Assembly: GCF_030272615.1 (NCBI RefSeq)
Contig: NC_081409.1
Coordinates: 247,482,002-247,546,001, forward strand
Length of the DNA stretch: 64,000 nucleotides
Direction of reading: 5' to 3'
From: Cryptomeria japonica
Taxonomy: Eukaryota; Streptophyta; Pinopsida; Cupressales; Cupressaceae
Position numbers and translations under genes: made by a program. This document shows positions 23,566 to 37,023 of this stretch, piece by piece. The notes under the pieces were generated by a model. The model made no database searches and had not been told where the DNA came from. It was given only the letters and a program-made list of their open reading frames with translations. Each line of letters starts with the position of its first letter. Positions within the stretch are counted from its first letter, which is position 1.

Positions 23566-24470
23566 TTAAATGATAGTAGAAGACATTGATGATGCACTAT
23601 TTGTGACTTCAACAAAAGTTTCATATGCCCTTCCCATAACTTTCATAGCTAATATCTTCCACCACAAAGAATTATTTCTTAGTTCAACTCCCAATTTAGT
23701 TTCCATTACTTCCTTGATTAATTTATACACTTCTTCCAACACAAGCAAACCATCATGTCTCTTATTAAATCTTATACATATCTGCCAATCCTCTTCTATG
23801 TATTTTGTATTAATTGGTTGATCACTCCATTGACAAAATGGTAGAATAGGAACCCAATAGGAACCCCTAAAGGGAGGCTCTCTACTATAGAAGTCTATCC
23901 ACAATGGGTCATAAAATTTTTTATAGAGGAATGAGGAAGAACCATCATTTGTGGACACCAAGACACCACTAACCCTTTCCCTTTAGTTTCCTCTAAGAAA
24001 TCCTCTGGAAAATCTTGTGTACTGTTGTTTTCTTCTTTGTTCTCACTTGGACATATCACCCACAAGAATGAATAGCTAAGGTATTTCATATAATTTCTCT
24101 TTGGAAAGGATAGCTAAGCTGCCAAATGAAACATATTTGATAGTTGACTTACCCTTCGTCTTGAACCACCTTGTGCAATTTATTACTTTCCATAGATATG
24201 CACCAATATCTATGTCTTCAGGATTGTTTCCCTCTACAAAAAGTGAGGGAACTAGAGGACCCACTTTTCTCACTTGAATAAGTGAGTTCAAGTTCATTAA
24301 AGAAGTTTCCCAATATTTATGTGGCTTTAGAAATGTTATTAAATTGATAAGCACCATTTTTTCCTTAGATTGAATAGGGATACACCACCACATGAGACCG
24401 AGGTGGTCTCTTGATATTCTTCTGTAACCCTTTTAAGCTCCCCATTTTGTTGAAAATTCTTTGGCTCCAT
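23566..24470 (-). pseudogene. Plant UDP-glycosyltransferase (family 1 UGT) pseudogene
   Basis: UGTs transfer sugar from UDP-sugar to small acceptors. The likely start is the ATG at 24,470-24,468. The N-terminal strand and loop HVVVYPYSI is visible but is followed by TAA (24,367-24,365). The protein then jumps to the segment VGPLVPSLF ... YVSFGSLA, so about 200 residues of the acceptor domain are missing. The donor-binding PSPG box follows: WCPQ, H and THCG are present, the expected Trp is TAG (23,897-23,895), and WSDQPINTK comes after a frameshift. The C-terminal helix region runs to about 23,568. The shift matches an 11 bp tandem duplication at 23,845-23,866. It has no intron, as in many UGTs. 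It is dead by several independent lesions. Confidence 0.85.
23845..23866. repeat. 11 bp tandem duplication inside the UGT pseudogene
   Basis: AATAGGAACCC occurs twice in direct succession (23,845-23,855 and 23,856-23,866). Because 11 is not a multiple of three, it shifts the frame within the PSPG box and accounts for the change of frame between THCG and WSDQ. Confidence 0.8.
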
Positions 24471-24566
24471 CTCTAAGATAAAACCCACAAAATAAAACTT
24501 TGAGATTTAAAGTTTAGTGAAGATCCTAAGAGCTTTTATCTTGTTAGATTATAGGAAAGGCTTGAG

Positions 24567-24576
24567 CTATAAATAG
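24567..24576 (-). promoter_or_regulatory. Possible TATA box upstream of the UGT pseudogene
   Basis: CTATTTATAG on the minus strand lies about 97 bases before the presumed ATG, a suitable distance for a plant promoter. The region is AT-rich, so chance is a real alternative. Confidence 0.35.
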
Positions 24577-25069
24577 AACTAAATTGTTCAATCTAAGAGT
24601 TTTACTAAAGTTCTACCAAAAAAAGACATAAACATCACAGACAAGACATGCAAGCAATATATTCAAAAAGTTTCAACCCTACCAACTTTTTGATTGACTG
24701 CCATTCACGTGCAGATATAGCCAACTACTAGTCGTATATGATCGATGTTATAGTGTGCCTACTTTATAAGTTTACGTTTTGTGCAAGTTTTGAAATTTTT
24801 TAATTGTGAAAGTTGTTGGCTGTATTTGTACAACACACCTTAAGCTTTGATTTTTGTAGGTCCTTCTTGTAAACTCTATTTTTGTTTTAAAATGTAAACT
24901 ATGATGACTGATGGAACTGGTCATTTAATATAATTTTATTTTAACTGTCTCTGAGTGGTACCCATGTGTATGACATCTAAATAGTTTTTTTCTAAATCAT
25001 AAGTTTTATAGAATTTTTTATTAAATAATTTTAATTTAAAACACTATTTTAAAATATATTATGTTTTTG

Positions 25070-26483
25070 ATTAAAAAAAGAAACGTTAACTAGGTGGTGA
25101 CCTTTACATGGCCAAAAGGCTATAAAAAATTTAAAATAGCCCAAAGGCGACAAACAAACCAAGTAGGGGTACAAACCCCAAACTAACAAGCTAGACAGCC
25201 AAACACTTGTCAAACCTGCAACAACCCACCCCAAATCAAGAGTGGGGAGAAACACCCAAAACCTGACAAAGGGGAGGTTGGGAAATAGAGGCAGATTTTC
25301 CTTTTTCCCTGTGACAAGCAATCGTCAATTGCAGAACAACAATAGGTTGTTGTTGTTCTACAACAAAAACCAAAGTAGATTCACCAAGAGAAGAGTGAGG
25401 CAGAGGAGTAGGACCAACAAAAGTTGGAGCCGAAGGGGGAGAAGAGTCCACGACAGCAGTAACATCAGCAAAGGGTTCATTAGTAGTAAGGGGAACCTCA
25501 TCTCAGGAGGAGACATCATCCTCCGGAGAGGAGTCAATAGAAGCAGACTTATAAGCATAAACTGTCAAATGATCTTCAGTAGCATCCTTCCATCAAGTTG
25601 CAACACCTTTGCGACATGAGAGAGAACATTCCAAAGTTAAGTAACCCGTTGAGAATCATCTCGATGGTGAAAGGGGAGGCACTTATAAACCATTGATTGG
25701 GTCCAAGGCCTATCCCCAACCATCAAAACCACATCCCCAGCGAGGGGCTGAGATATGTCAATATCGATTAACAAATGGGAAAGGTTGAATGACCCATGGA
25801 GGTCATGGCATTATCAAATTTCAAGAAGCTACCAATGGAGCTACCGATGGCCTCAAAACAGGAAGGCTCCTAGAAATGAAGGGGAAGATTAGGGAGGCGG
25901 ACCCAAACTGGATGAATAGTATGAGGTTTGGTAAGGGGGTTGAAGGAAGTTGTCTAGGGCTTAATAGAAAGAGAGTGATCTCCCCAAGCCCACAACTTAC
26001 CCAAAAATGAATCTCGATCCCGAGTAGAATTAAAAGAATCAATGAAAAATCCTTTAGCACAAGGAAAAAGATCAAAGCCATGAGTAGCTAAAGGTTTCTA
26101 AGAGTCGCTCACCCAGTTATGAAGGTTCAGAAGAGAAGGCCAAAACCCAATAAATCTGCGAACCAAAGCATTGTGCTGATAAAAATCAACATTTTTCGCA
26201 ACCTCCTAGCCACGGACCACAATTGCGGAAGTCTTGGCACAAGGAACAAGATGAAATGACTTGTGGAGATGAGCAGAAGATTTGGCCATGCGGCAAAGCT
26301 ATGCCTAGGAGCAAATGGAGGAGGTTTTGGATGAACAGGATCACCAACAATAGAAATCTTGGCACCAACAACACCAGCCCCGACAACAACACCCACAACA
26401 GAAGAAGGGCCATCCACAACATCAGAGGAAGGCGCTTTGCCAACCAAACCCTCGACAACAACAACTCCCACAACACTAGTCAT
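25070..26483 (-). pseudogene. DUF4283/zinc-knuckle protein remnant, LINE ORF1-like
   Basis: On the minus strand, frames switch but the DUF4283 pattern is readable around 26,010-25,800: LGKLWAWGDHSL, then PVWVRLPNLPLHF followed by a stop where Trp is expected, then EPSCFEAIGSSIG. After a frameshift come IDISQPLAGDV and a degraded zinc-knuckle region, then WKDATEDHLTVY and a Ser/Pro/Asp-rich C-terminus (25,560-25,240). Such proteins are nucleic-acid-binding ORF1 products of plant L1-type LINEs. No endonuclease or RT follows. The lower part (25,070-25,240) may be a 3' UTR. It is in the opposite orientation to, and not close to, the LINE at 54.8-63.3 kb. Confidence 0.65.
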
Positions 26484-29400
26484 AGGGGCAACCTGGCCTC
26501 AATAGCATAGACACCTCCAACCAAACTACCACCACAATAGGAGGGGGCTATAGAGAGGGAACCGAGAAGAAGCATTCAAAACCCAGGTGGGAGAGAAGTG
26601 ACCGTTATGCAAAGAGACAAACATTGGGACCCTTGCAATAGATTAAAATGTTAGATATGTTAGTTATTCTCTTGTGATTAAAGTAGTACTTTATTTATTA
26701 AAATTTAAGGGATTTTTTGTGTATTAAAATTTATTTTTTAGATTTGATATAATGACCTTGTGAATATTTAAATAATTATAAAAGTTAAAATTAAATTTTT
26801 GTCTAATCAATGTAAAAATATAAAAAATTGAATTATTTTTATATAGAATATAATTCATTAAAATAAATATTAATTTTTAAAATACTCTATATTTTAAATA
26901 ATTTATCAATTGAAAAATTTAATAAATAAAATTTGTATAGAAAATTTGTGATAGTATCTTTGAATATTTTTATTTAATAATTTTCAATTAGAATACTTAT
27001 TTATAATTTAAAAATGTTCACTCATCATATTTATGATTTTCAAATAGTGTCAACTTTTTTCTAATATAAAAATTGTTTTTAGATCTAAATGTATATAAGA
27101 TATTTCAATAGTTTTTGAATTTTTAAATTAAATAGACATAAATAGATTATATATTACATAATAAATTTAGTAATACATGTTGTTTTACCTACATCTTACA
27201 TATAATACATATTTTCTTGCCATAATTTCATACTTTAATATTTAAGAGCCATCTAAGTATTTGTATAAATATTTGAGATTTTTTTCATGTATTAAAATTT
27301 GATGTCATTTTGAGTTTGATAAAATGATTATATGAAAATTAAAATAATTTTAAAAGTTAAAATTTATAAAATAACAATTAGTTAAAATAGTTATATTATG
27401 TTTCAATTATTAAATTTCAGTTTAATCCATCCATAATAATTTTATTTTTCTAATTTAATCTTTTTTTCTATTAATCTTTATTTATTAAATTACATAACAT
27501 TTTTAATCCATTTTTCAGTTTAATGATTCTATTTTATATAAAAATCATTCGAAGATATAATGTATGTTTACATCATATAGAATTATTTTATAAATTATTA
27601 TTTAATTTTTTTAATTTTATAATAATTTCAATCTTCATATAATCATTTATGTAAAAAATATCAAGAAAATATATGTTTTATATAAAATATAGATGAAAAA
27701 TATATATTTAAATATATTATGCAATAAATAATCTATTCTATTTTTATTTAATTTAAAAATCAATATATAGGACTATAGCAACTACATCTTATGAAAATCA
27801 TCTTTTTATTATGCTTTGTTAGAAGTGATTCCATGTTTCGAAGATATATTTTTGCACAAGTTACAAGGATGCTTACAAATGTTTGCTATGCATAGTTTTA
27901 CATTTTTTTTATTAATATAGGTAGACTAGTGTAAGATATAGATGAAAAATAATATTTAAATTTATTATGTACTATATAATCTATTTTATTTTTATTTAAT
28001 TTATAAATCAATATAGAAAACTATTAAAATATTCATATATTAAAAGGAGTTTATAAATAATAAAAATTATAATAAAAAATATCTTATATACATTATATAG
28101 AAAAACACCAAGAATTTTTTTTATTTTTATTTTTTAAACTATTAAAAATTCACAATAAGAATACACATTTATAAATTATAAATAAATATCTTAAATACAT
28201 CTACTTGAAATCATTAAATATTAAAGATATCTTTTTTAATTTTTAAAATAAATACATCTAAGATATCTATACTAGGTTATTTGGTTGTGTAGGTATTTCC
28301 AACTCTTAGGGTTAAATTTGCATTGGGAATGCAACCTAAAGGATTGAACTTGTCAATGCCCACAAACATTTTTTTGTAATTTTTTTATAAAATGACACAA
28401 CATTTAGCATGCTCTCAATCAATTTCACAAGTTATTTAAAGTCAAGTCCAAAAATTACATTGTAACATTGAGCCCTCTCTTAGCTTTCTAACTATGTATT
28501 TTTTTCCAAATTTCAATTAAGCTAAGGTTTTTATCTTTAATATTATTCTAGTGTCTCCACTTTATTTCAAAAACCTATGTATGGTATTTTTGGTCTGATT
28601 TTTTACCCATTCATCAAAAATTGAAACAAATTGCATTTTTATTAACTAGTTTCTATTCTACACTCAATTTTAAAATGACTATATAAATTTGAAAAATAAT
28701 TGAGGGCATGTACTTTCAATTTTTTATTATCATAATGTGTCCACATTGAATATTAGTAAAAAAATATATTCATTAAAAAATTAGCAAAAAGTTAAGCATG
28801 GATTACATTGTGCTAGCTAAGTTTTCCTCAAAGTTATTTTTAGTAAGTTAATGTTTTAGGGGGAAAATTACATGCTATGTTATATTTTTTTAATCAAAAT
28901 AGGAGCACTTTGTTTGGCCCCCAATTTGAACCCCCTGATCTTCACCATTTTGCAAATTATTAGTAGTTTAGAAAGTAGCTTTAAAGTATTACAACTTGAG
29001 CTCTTGCTCCATCTTCAAGTTTTGAGTGTAAGTATCACAAATTTCTCATCCAATATTTTTTCTTGATTTTAGAAAAAATGTGACCACTTAAGATCTTCAT
29101 TTGGTCTCCTATTTTCATGCACTTTCTTAACTTCTAATGGTCATAGGGAAAGGGTTAGAGAACCAACAGTTTGAATTTTGAATATTTAAATATTAGGTTA
29201 TATCTACACCATAAGAGATCAATCCCACATGTAGTAAAAATGACGCAAAATTGAGAAAGTGATGTAAAAAATCAAGAATGGATGGTAATAAAGGCTATTC
29301 AAGAATACAAATATATGGGAGAGAATGCAAATAAGGTAGGGAATGTCAAAATGAACCAAACATAAATGGAAATTCACATTTTACATAAATTTCACTATTA

Positions 29401-31989
29401 TAATTTACTTTTGTTTTGAGGTGCATATGAACTCCAAATGATTCACATATAGCTAGACCCACATGCTATTATATCCTTCAACATATGTGATCCATAAGAG
29501 CTTCTAAAAAAAAAATTGTAACTAGTAGACTTTGTCTCATAAATGCAGTAAGCACCAATCACAAACATTCTTTTATCATATAAAAATTTTTACTAGTGGT
29601 AATACATAGTTAGGAAATTCTACCTCTATAGAAAATGGTTTGCAATATCAAGTGTGGCCACATCATGTAACATATTATAATATATTAGACACTATTAGAT
29701 ATCATACAATCAAGTTCCATCTAGACATGATAATGATTCTATATATTGGTACCAATATTTATCTATAAGTTTATTAAATAAATGATAAGTGATAGTATAT
29801 CCCCCCTTCAGTTGATTGCATTCTTTTGATGTAATGAATAAAAGGATGGCAAAAATAATACATGAAAATTAAATTTAGGCTAAATATATAAGCATATGAA
29901 TCATGTAAAGAATGAATGTAATAATTGTGTCATATAAATAGCACATAAGACATATAGTAGCATAGGCATATAAGTATATGAAATAGAGACACACATCTAG
30001 TATTTGTTAATGATAAGGTAAAGATAGCTACAGGTGGAATATAAGTGATGTGGAGAGACAAGGTTTCCCTAATGCATCTCTTAGTACATGGTAAGGAATG
30101 GAAGCATACATAATAAAATACGCGAAGGCATTATGGCTCTTAATATACTAAAGATAAACCTAGAAACATAATTAGTCATGTAGACACATAATCATATCTA
30201 GAAAGATGTAATATCTCCTAATATAATAGGATAGGAGTGAAAAGGCAAGCATAATACAATAAGGTATGGGGAAGAGGGATGCCCATATTAAGAAAAAGTC
30301 TAGGAAATTTAATGAAGAGATATCCAACAATTCTCTAGCCAAGCCAAACAAAACTCTAAGCAAGCAAAACCCAAATTCCTCAATTCGCAGAAAAATTCCT
30401 GTGAAGGCTAACCCGACAAATACACAGGAAAACTAATATATAAAAAATCAAGCCAAAACCATACAAATATTTCGACCAATCAAAATAATAGATTAGAATA
30501 TATTCCTTATGAACCCCTAAGAAAATACCAATGTAAGAAAATAAAATATTATTTTATTAACTTACCCCAAAATATCCAACCAATAGCAAAAATAGTGTAG
30601 GTAGGATAAATAAATAAATAATTTATAACCCAATAGGATAAAAGGGATTATAATAATATATACAATTAATTAATAAAATAACCCAAGGCACAATAAAATA
30701 TAAAGGCCTAGATAAATAATTAAGCCATAAACCCCAAATAAACATTCAAGCCACAACTTTATAAATAAGTAAATAATCCTTAATATAAAATCATTAATAA
30801 ATGCTAATACCAATAATAATAATTTCACATTAAACTAATACTAAATATTAATATCAACTTATTAATTTAATTTATTATTATAAACTATATGAACCAGTTA
30901 GTTAATTAATAATTAATCAACCAATAATCAAAACACTTCAAACTAATCCAACATGGGATAACTCAAGAGACCACTTGATGCTAAAAAAGAACTCAGACCA
31001 AGACACTAAAATCACAAGGGTAATCAACTTAAACCTAGAGTGTAGAATGAGATTTTATGTCACCTCCAATCAACTTGCCATTGGGATGATGACACACTCA
31101 GACCTATGAAGCTAGGTGGAGTTGATGTCTGGTAGCTGCAAACCTGTCACCACCAGTACACGTACAACAACATATACAATAATATATATCATGAAATAGA
31201 TAGACAAGTGAAGGGGAATCACAATGCCTTATTGTGCTCACAAATGAGTGGTATGACATCGTCCCTATCACAACTGTAATAGAAGACAATCATAACAATC
31301 AAGCACTATCATAGTCATCATATCAATTACAGTCATGGAGTAAGCTTATTACATAATAAGATACCATAAAATCAACATAAGCAATTATAAAACATACATA
31401 TAAAATGAATACACATAGATCATAAAATAGTAATCCATCATCATAATAATCTAGAAATGTCATCATCCACCTAAAATCATAACTTCAAGTGCAAATACGA
31501 TATGTCTATCATCAATAATAAAGCATCGACATCATAAGTGCCTCCATAAATATCTATGCAAAAGCATCCCAAAATAGTTGAAGCTATATCAATATAGTCT
31601 ATCAATGCACAAAAGGAAAGATGAATTACGGAGGGGCACTACACACAAACGCTAATGTGTAATGTGTTCTTCATGAAAATAAATAAGGTTGTCTCCATCT
31701 TGAAATAGATGATTTTTAAACATTTTGATTCTTGAGTTAGGAGACATAAGTAATTGTTCTGGTATTTGACCTAAAGTTTATGGATATGACAATGAATGAG
31801 ACTCAAGGTATGATGCAAACCCTAAAGTACAAAATGTACATGAGATTGGGATATAACTAAGGATCAATGTAAAAATGCAATCTATGTGATATGATTGACA
31901 TGGAAATGTGCTAAAGGATTGATGCAAAATGTGAATTATATTATAGGAAAGTGATGTGTAGTTGAACCCTAAATGGGATATGAGGATGA
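26484..31989. other. Very AT-rich intergenic DNA without genes
   Basis: I find no coding region. Between about 27,115 and 28,030 a segment around TTTATTTAATTT/AATCTATT is present as a direct repeat (27,690-27,775 and 27,945-28,025) and once inverted (27,120-27,185), forming a fold-back structure. From 30,360 to 31,900 the DNA is less AT-rich and resembles retrotransposon leader or LTR sequence in style, but I could not find its partner in the window. Confidence 0.5.
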
Positions 31990-34012
31990 ATGATGTTTGA
32001 TGCAAGGACTAAGGATACTCTAGATCTGAAAATATTTGCATTGTGAGGTTTGACTTGTGCTATGATGAATATACACAAGCATAAGTTATCAAAAAGAGGG
32101 CATGATATGATAGGAGATGATGAACTCCAAGTGGAATACCAACTCAAAGACATTGATAAGCTCCATAATTTAAGGAAGATGCACCTTAAGTGATTATGGT
32201 GTGATGATTGAAAGTTGATGTCAGGCCTAAGATGAGAAATCCCAAGTGCAAGAAATGTTTTTGGGTATTTTTTACTTTTTATTTATTTTTTTGGTATGCA
32301 AGTACTAAGGATATGAATAAATGAAATGCTAGGAACAATGATGAGATGACCGAAGGAACTTATGCAAGGTTTAAGGTTATATCCTAAATGAATTAAGAAA
32401 GCATGCAAGAGGTGGGGTTATGTCCAAAAGGGATGATGAAAGTATATGCAAGAATTTAGGTATGACCTAATAAAGGTGTGTAAGGATCAAGGGTGTGTCC
32501 TAAGAAAAAGACATAAGGGTATGCAAAGATTATGGATATGATCTAAGGGAATGATGCAAGGGTATAACCAAATGGTGGTATGAAAAGGTTTGATCTAAGG
32601 ATGATATGCAAAGGTTTGACCTAATTGTGGAACCTAAGGACATGATGCAAGGATAAGACCTAAAGGAAGTATGCAAGGGTACAATATAAGGGTGGTATGA
32701 AAGGCCCTAAAGGTGTCATGACGTGACTCTACAAGAACCTAAAATATCAAAATTGGAAAAGGATGTCTCAAGAGATTTTAAATGATTTTTTTTTAGACCA
32801 CGGGTTCAATGTTTCAATCATAATATTATTTTGAAATGTTTTTGTTTTACAATCTAGATGGATACTTGAAAGTTTAGACCAAGAAAGTGTTTCAATTTCA
32901 AGTGTGGTATTGATTGTTGATAGAAATTGTTGTTTATTTAAAAAACACACACAAGACACGTTGGAAAAAATGTTTGCTTAATTTTTCAATCCTAAGGTCT
33001 AGCCATGACAATACATGTTGAATCCCCTTTCCCAAAATAACTGATTCAATTGGATAGATAGAAGCTTGGTAGCACTGGCTCCACTCTACAAAAATCACTT
33101 CTCAGGCATACCAAGCTTCAAATTTCTAAAGAAGTAAAGATCTCAAGAAATTTTCTATCTCAAGTTGAAGGGTACATGAGGGGTTTCTTTGACATGTGTG
33201 TATAACAATGCTTAAGTCAACAAGTAGAAGGTTTTTTGGCTATCAGAAAAAAAAAGATTTTTAATACGAGACTCTCTTTCAGGCAAATCAATGTAGGTAG
33301 GCAATTAGCACCCATTATGAAGACTTTCATCCGACATATTTTATATAGAAACTGAGAGGTGACTTGGTTTTAGTCAATTACTGCTTGGGTCGTTCCCACT
33401 CACAAATCAGGAGGCAGGCCCTCTAAAGATGACAACAGGTTCTCTTGCACCCAAGATCCTTTAGAAGGTGAGGGGACATGATACTTTTGTCAATAGATTC
33501 GGTTAACACAAAGCATGTATGGAGAAAAATACAAGACAAATAGACAAAGTTCTTTTTAAGCACCAAAATGAAGTGTTTTCTATACTAAAAGACATTTGGT
33601 TTCAAAATCAAGTTTTTATCAAATTTTGTACACCAAATGTCATTAGTAGCTTCAAGATATTATCTTTGATACACGAGAATAGATTCCCTACACAAGACAA
33701 AATTCAAAATATCAGTCACCCAAGATGTGAAATAAACTCAACAAACAAAAAAAACCATATAACTAACAAAAAAATCTAAGCTAAAACAAACTTTCTAACC
33801 TAAATAATAGGAAAAATATACTAAAAAATAATTTAATCTAATACATTAGCTAGCTATTCTAAGTCAAAATTAGTCTAGTTTAAGCTAATTAAAAAATAAA
33901 TAAATTGATGTCTAACTAACAAAATTTAAATAATTAATCTAATTAACAAAAATTAAAAACTAGTTAATCTAAAAAATAACTAATTAAAAAACTAATTTAA
34001 CTCTAAAACTAA
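31990..34012 (-). repeat. Unit A: first copy of a ~2 kb leader/LTR-like repeat
   Basis: It shares near-continuous similarity with unit B (34,013-37,023) and unit C (51,902-54,040). The left half is a degenerate mix of ATGCAAGG, GACCTAA and GGTATG words. The centre (33,000-33,230) resembles the gypsy leader near 50,840-51,080 at low identity. The right half resembles the copy 1 LTR region (GCTTGGGTCGTTCC, AGGCCCTCTAAAGAT). It is therefore probably leader plus part of an LTR from a sister gypsy family, read on the minus strand. It ends in AAAACTAAT and unit B follows directly. No coding capacity. Confidence 0.65.
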
Positions 34013-37000
34013 TTATGCAAGGACCGATGATACTCTAGGTCTGAAAATATTTGCAATGTGAGGTTTGACTTGTGCTATGATGAATAGACATAAGGATAAG
34101 TTATCAAAAAGAGGGCATGATATGATAGGAGATGATGAACTCCAAGTGGAATACCAACTCAAAGACATTGATAGGCTCCCTAACTTAAGGAAGATGCACC
34201 TCAAGTGATTATGGTGTGATGATTGAAAGTTGATGTCAGGCCTAAGATGAGAAATCCCAAGTGCAAGAAATGTTTTTGGGTATTTTTTATTTTTTATTTA
34301 TTTTTTTGGTATACAAGTACTAAGGATATGAATAAATGAAATGCTAGGACCAATGATGAGATAACCTAAGGAGCTTATGCAAGGTTTAAGGTTATATCCT
34401 AAATGAATTATGAAAGCATGCAAGAGGTGGGGTTATGTCCTAAAGGGGTGATGGAAGTATATGAAAGAATTTAGGTATGACCTAATGAAGGTGTGTAAGG
34501 ATCAAGGGTGTGTCCTAAGAAAATGACATAAGGGTATGCAAATATTATGGATTTGATCTAAGGGAATGATGCAAGGGTATAACCTAATGGTGGTATGAAA
34601 AGGTTTGATCTAAGGGTGATATGCAAATGTTTGACCTAATTGTGGAACCTAAGGACATGATGGAAGGATAAGACCTAAAAGAAGTATGCAAGGGTACAAT
34701 ATAAAAGTGCTATGCAAGGCCCTAAAGGTGTCATGACGTGACTCTACAAGAACCTAAAATATCAAAATTGGAAAAGGATGTATCAAGAGATTTGAAATTA
34801 TTTTTTTTCAGAACATGGGTTCAATGTTTCAATCATAATGGGTGAACTCACAAAGTTGGTTCCCACTTTTTGGTACGTCCTAATTTTTGCTGAAATCATA
34901 CATTTTTTAAGAAATATAATGATTTAAGCTTTAAGAGGTCCCATTTTAAGTAATTAATTGAAGAGTGTTAAATCAAAGGCTCTTAGATCAAAATTTCTTG
35001 GATAGAACCTCTCTACTTCTAAATCATACTTGCAATGGAGTCTCCTTTGCATCTATCAAATGCTGATAAAAAACCAATTTTACATTAGCTTTTTGGGGGT
35101 CAAATTAATTCATTTAAAAGTTTTGTTTTTTTAAGTATTTAGTCTTTATTATAAGATTTCCAAATAGTATAGCAATTAATATATTTAATTTCATTAATAT
35201 ATTTTTATTTTATTTCTTATGAATGTAGGTTTTCACCGAACATGAACTTCTTTGTTCAATGCATTGGGAAAAATAGTAAACTAATTCAAAAAAATCTGAA
35301 AAATATCTATACACTAGGTATTGATGTTTTCTTTCTAACAAAAAAAACAAAATTGAATTTTGATATATAGAGAACAAGTTATGTGTTCAAACGTACACCT
35401 ATATCTAAATTATAATTAGTCTAACTTCAAAACTTAATAAAATGAAAAATATTCAACATATCACTATCAAACCAACTGCATGCCCTGGGTATTGATGTTA
35501 CAAACCAAAATTCAAAAGAATTAAGTTTTTATCATTTATAGAAAAAAAATTATGTGTTTCGTGATACACATCACTCTTAAAAAATGTTGTTTGCTATAAA
35601 AAACTACTTTTTGAAGGAGATGGAAAAATCAATAAAATTTTATTAAAACAAATTTGAAAAAAACATATTTAGAATCTACAAACAAGATGTTAAAAATCAC
35701 TAGTTTATATCATCTACAAATTCTTAACGGTTTAAAAGTTATAGGTGTCAGAAAGTGAAGGTTTTTTTCAAAATATTCATATAAGTGTCAAAGTTGGTCA
35801 AAAAGTGGGAACCAATATTGTGAGTTCACCCTAATATAATTTTGCAATGTTTTTGTATTACCATCTAGATGGATACTTGAAAGTTTAGAGCAAGAAAGTG
35901 TTTCAATTTCAAATGTGGTGTTGATTGTTGATAGAAATTGTTGTTGATTTTAAAAACACACACAAGACACGTTGGAAAAAATGTTTGCTTGATTTTTCAA
36001 TGAAATAAAAACACATTCAAGCATAATCCTAAGGTTTGGCCATGACAATACATGTTGAATCGCCTATCCCAGAATAACAGATTTAATTGGATAGATAGAA
36101 GCTTGGTAGCACCAGCTCCACTCTACAAAACTCACCTCTTAGGCATACCAAGCTCCAAATTTCTAAAGACCTAAAGATCTCAATAAATTTTCTGTCTCAA
36201 GTTGAAGGGTACATGAGGGGTTTCTTTGACATGTGTGTATCACAATGCTTAAGTCAACAAGTAGAAGGGTTTTTGGCTGTTAAAACAAAAGATTTTTAAT
36301 ACGAGACTATCTTTCGGGCAAGTCGATGTAGGTAGGCAATTAGCACCCATTATGAGGACTTTCATCCAACATATTTTATATAGAAACTGAGAGGTGACTT
36401 GGTTTTAGTCGATTACCGCTTGGGTCGTTCCCACTAACAAATCAGGAGGCAAGCCCTCTAAAGATGACAACCGATTCTCTTGCACCCAAGATCCTTTAGA
36501 AGGCGACGAGACATGATACTTTTGTCAATTGATTGGGTTAACACAAAGCATGTACAAAGAAAAATACAAGACAAATAGACAGAATTCTTTTTAAGCACCA
36601 AAATGAAGTATTTTCTATACTAAAAGACATTTATTTTCAAAATCAAGTTTTTATCAAATTTCGTACACCAAATGTCATTAGTAGCATCAAGATATTATCT
36701 TTGACACATGAGAATAGATGCCCTACGTAATGTGAAATAAACTCAACAAACAGAAAAAACCATATAACCAACAAAAAAGTTTAAACTGGAATAACAAAAA
36801 AATCTAAGCTAAAACAAACTTTCTAACCTAAATAATAGGAAAATATACTAAAAAATAATTTTATCTAATACATTAGCTAGCTATTCTAAGCCAAAATTAG
36901 TCTAGTTTAAGCTAATTAAAAAATAAATAAATTGATGTCTAACTAATAAAACTAAAAAATTTAATCTAATTAACAAAAATTAAAAACTAGTTAATCTAAA

Positions 37001-37023
37001 AAATAACTAATTAAAAAACTAAT
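34013..37023 (-). repeat. Unit B: second copy, with a transposon inserted
   Basis: This is the same unit as A, about 2.0 kb once the 992 bp insertion at 34,840-35,831 is discounted. It ends AACTAAT at 37,023, where gypsy copy 2 begins. The last ~37 bases (from about ACTAGTTAATC) recur at 51,081-51,117, just inside the 5' LTR of gypsy copy 2, which a simple insertion does not explain. Confidence 0.65.
34840..35831. mobile_element. Non-autonomous DNA transposon (MITE-like) with ~36 bp inverted repeats
   Basis: The left end GGGTGAACTCACAA is mirrored by TTGTGAGTTCACCC at the right end. The inverted match continues through TTGGTTCCCACTTTTTG, about 36 bp with two mismatches. TAAT flanks both ends (TAA cannot be excluded). 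Units A and C read through this site without an insertion, which confirms the boundaries. There is no open frame for a transposase. The 992 bp length is long for a classical MITE. I cannot assign a superfamily from a 3-4 bp duplication. Confidence 0.85.

Noticed and set aside
25242-25619. 125-codon plus-strand Arg/Ser-rich frame
   Set aside because: It is antisense to the DUF4283-type remnant, whose domain pattern is clear on the minus strand.
25060-26650. GATTAAAA at both ends as a target duplication of the LINE ORF1 remnant
   Set aside because: The word is short and A-rich in AT-rich DNA, and the element's ends are not otherwise defined.
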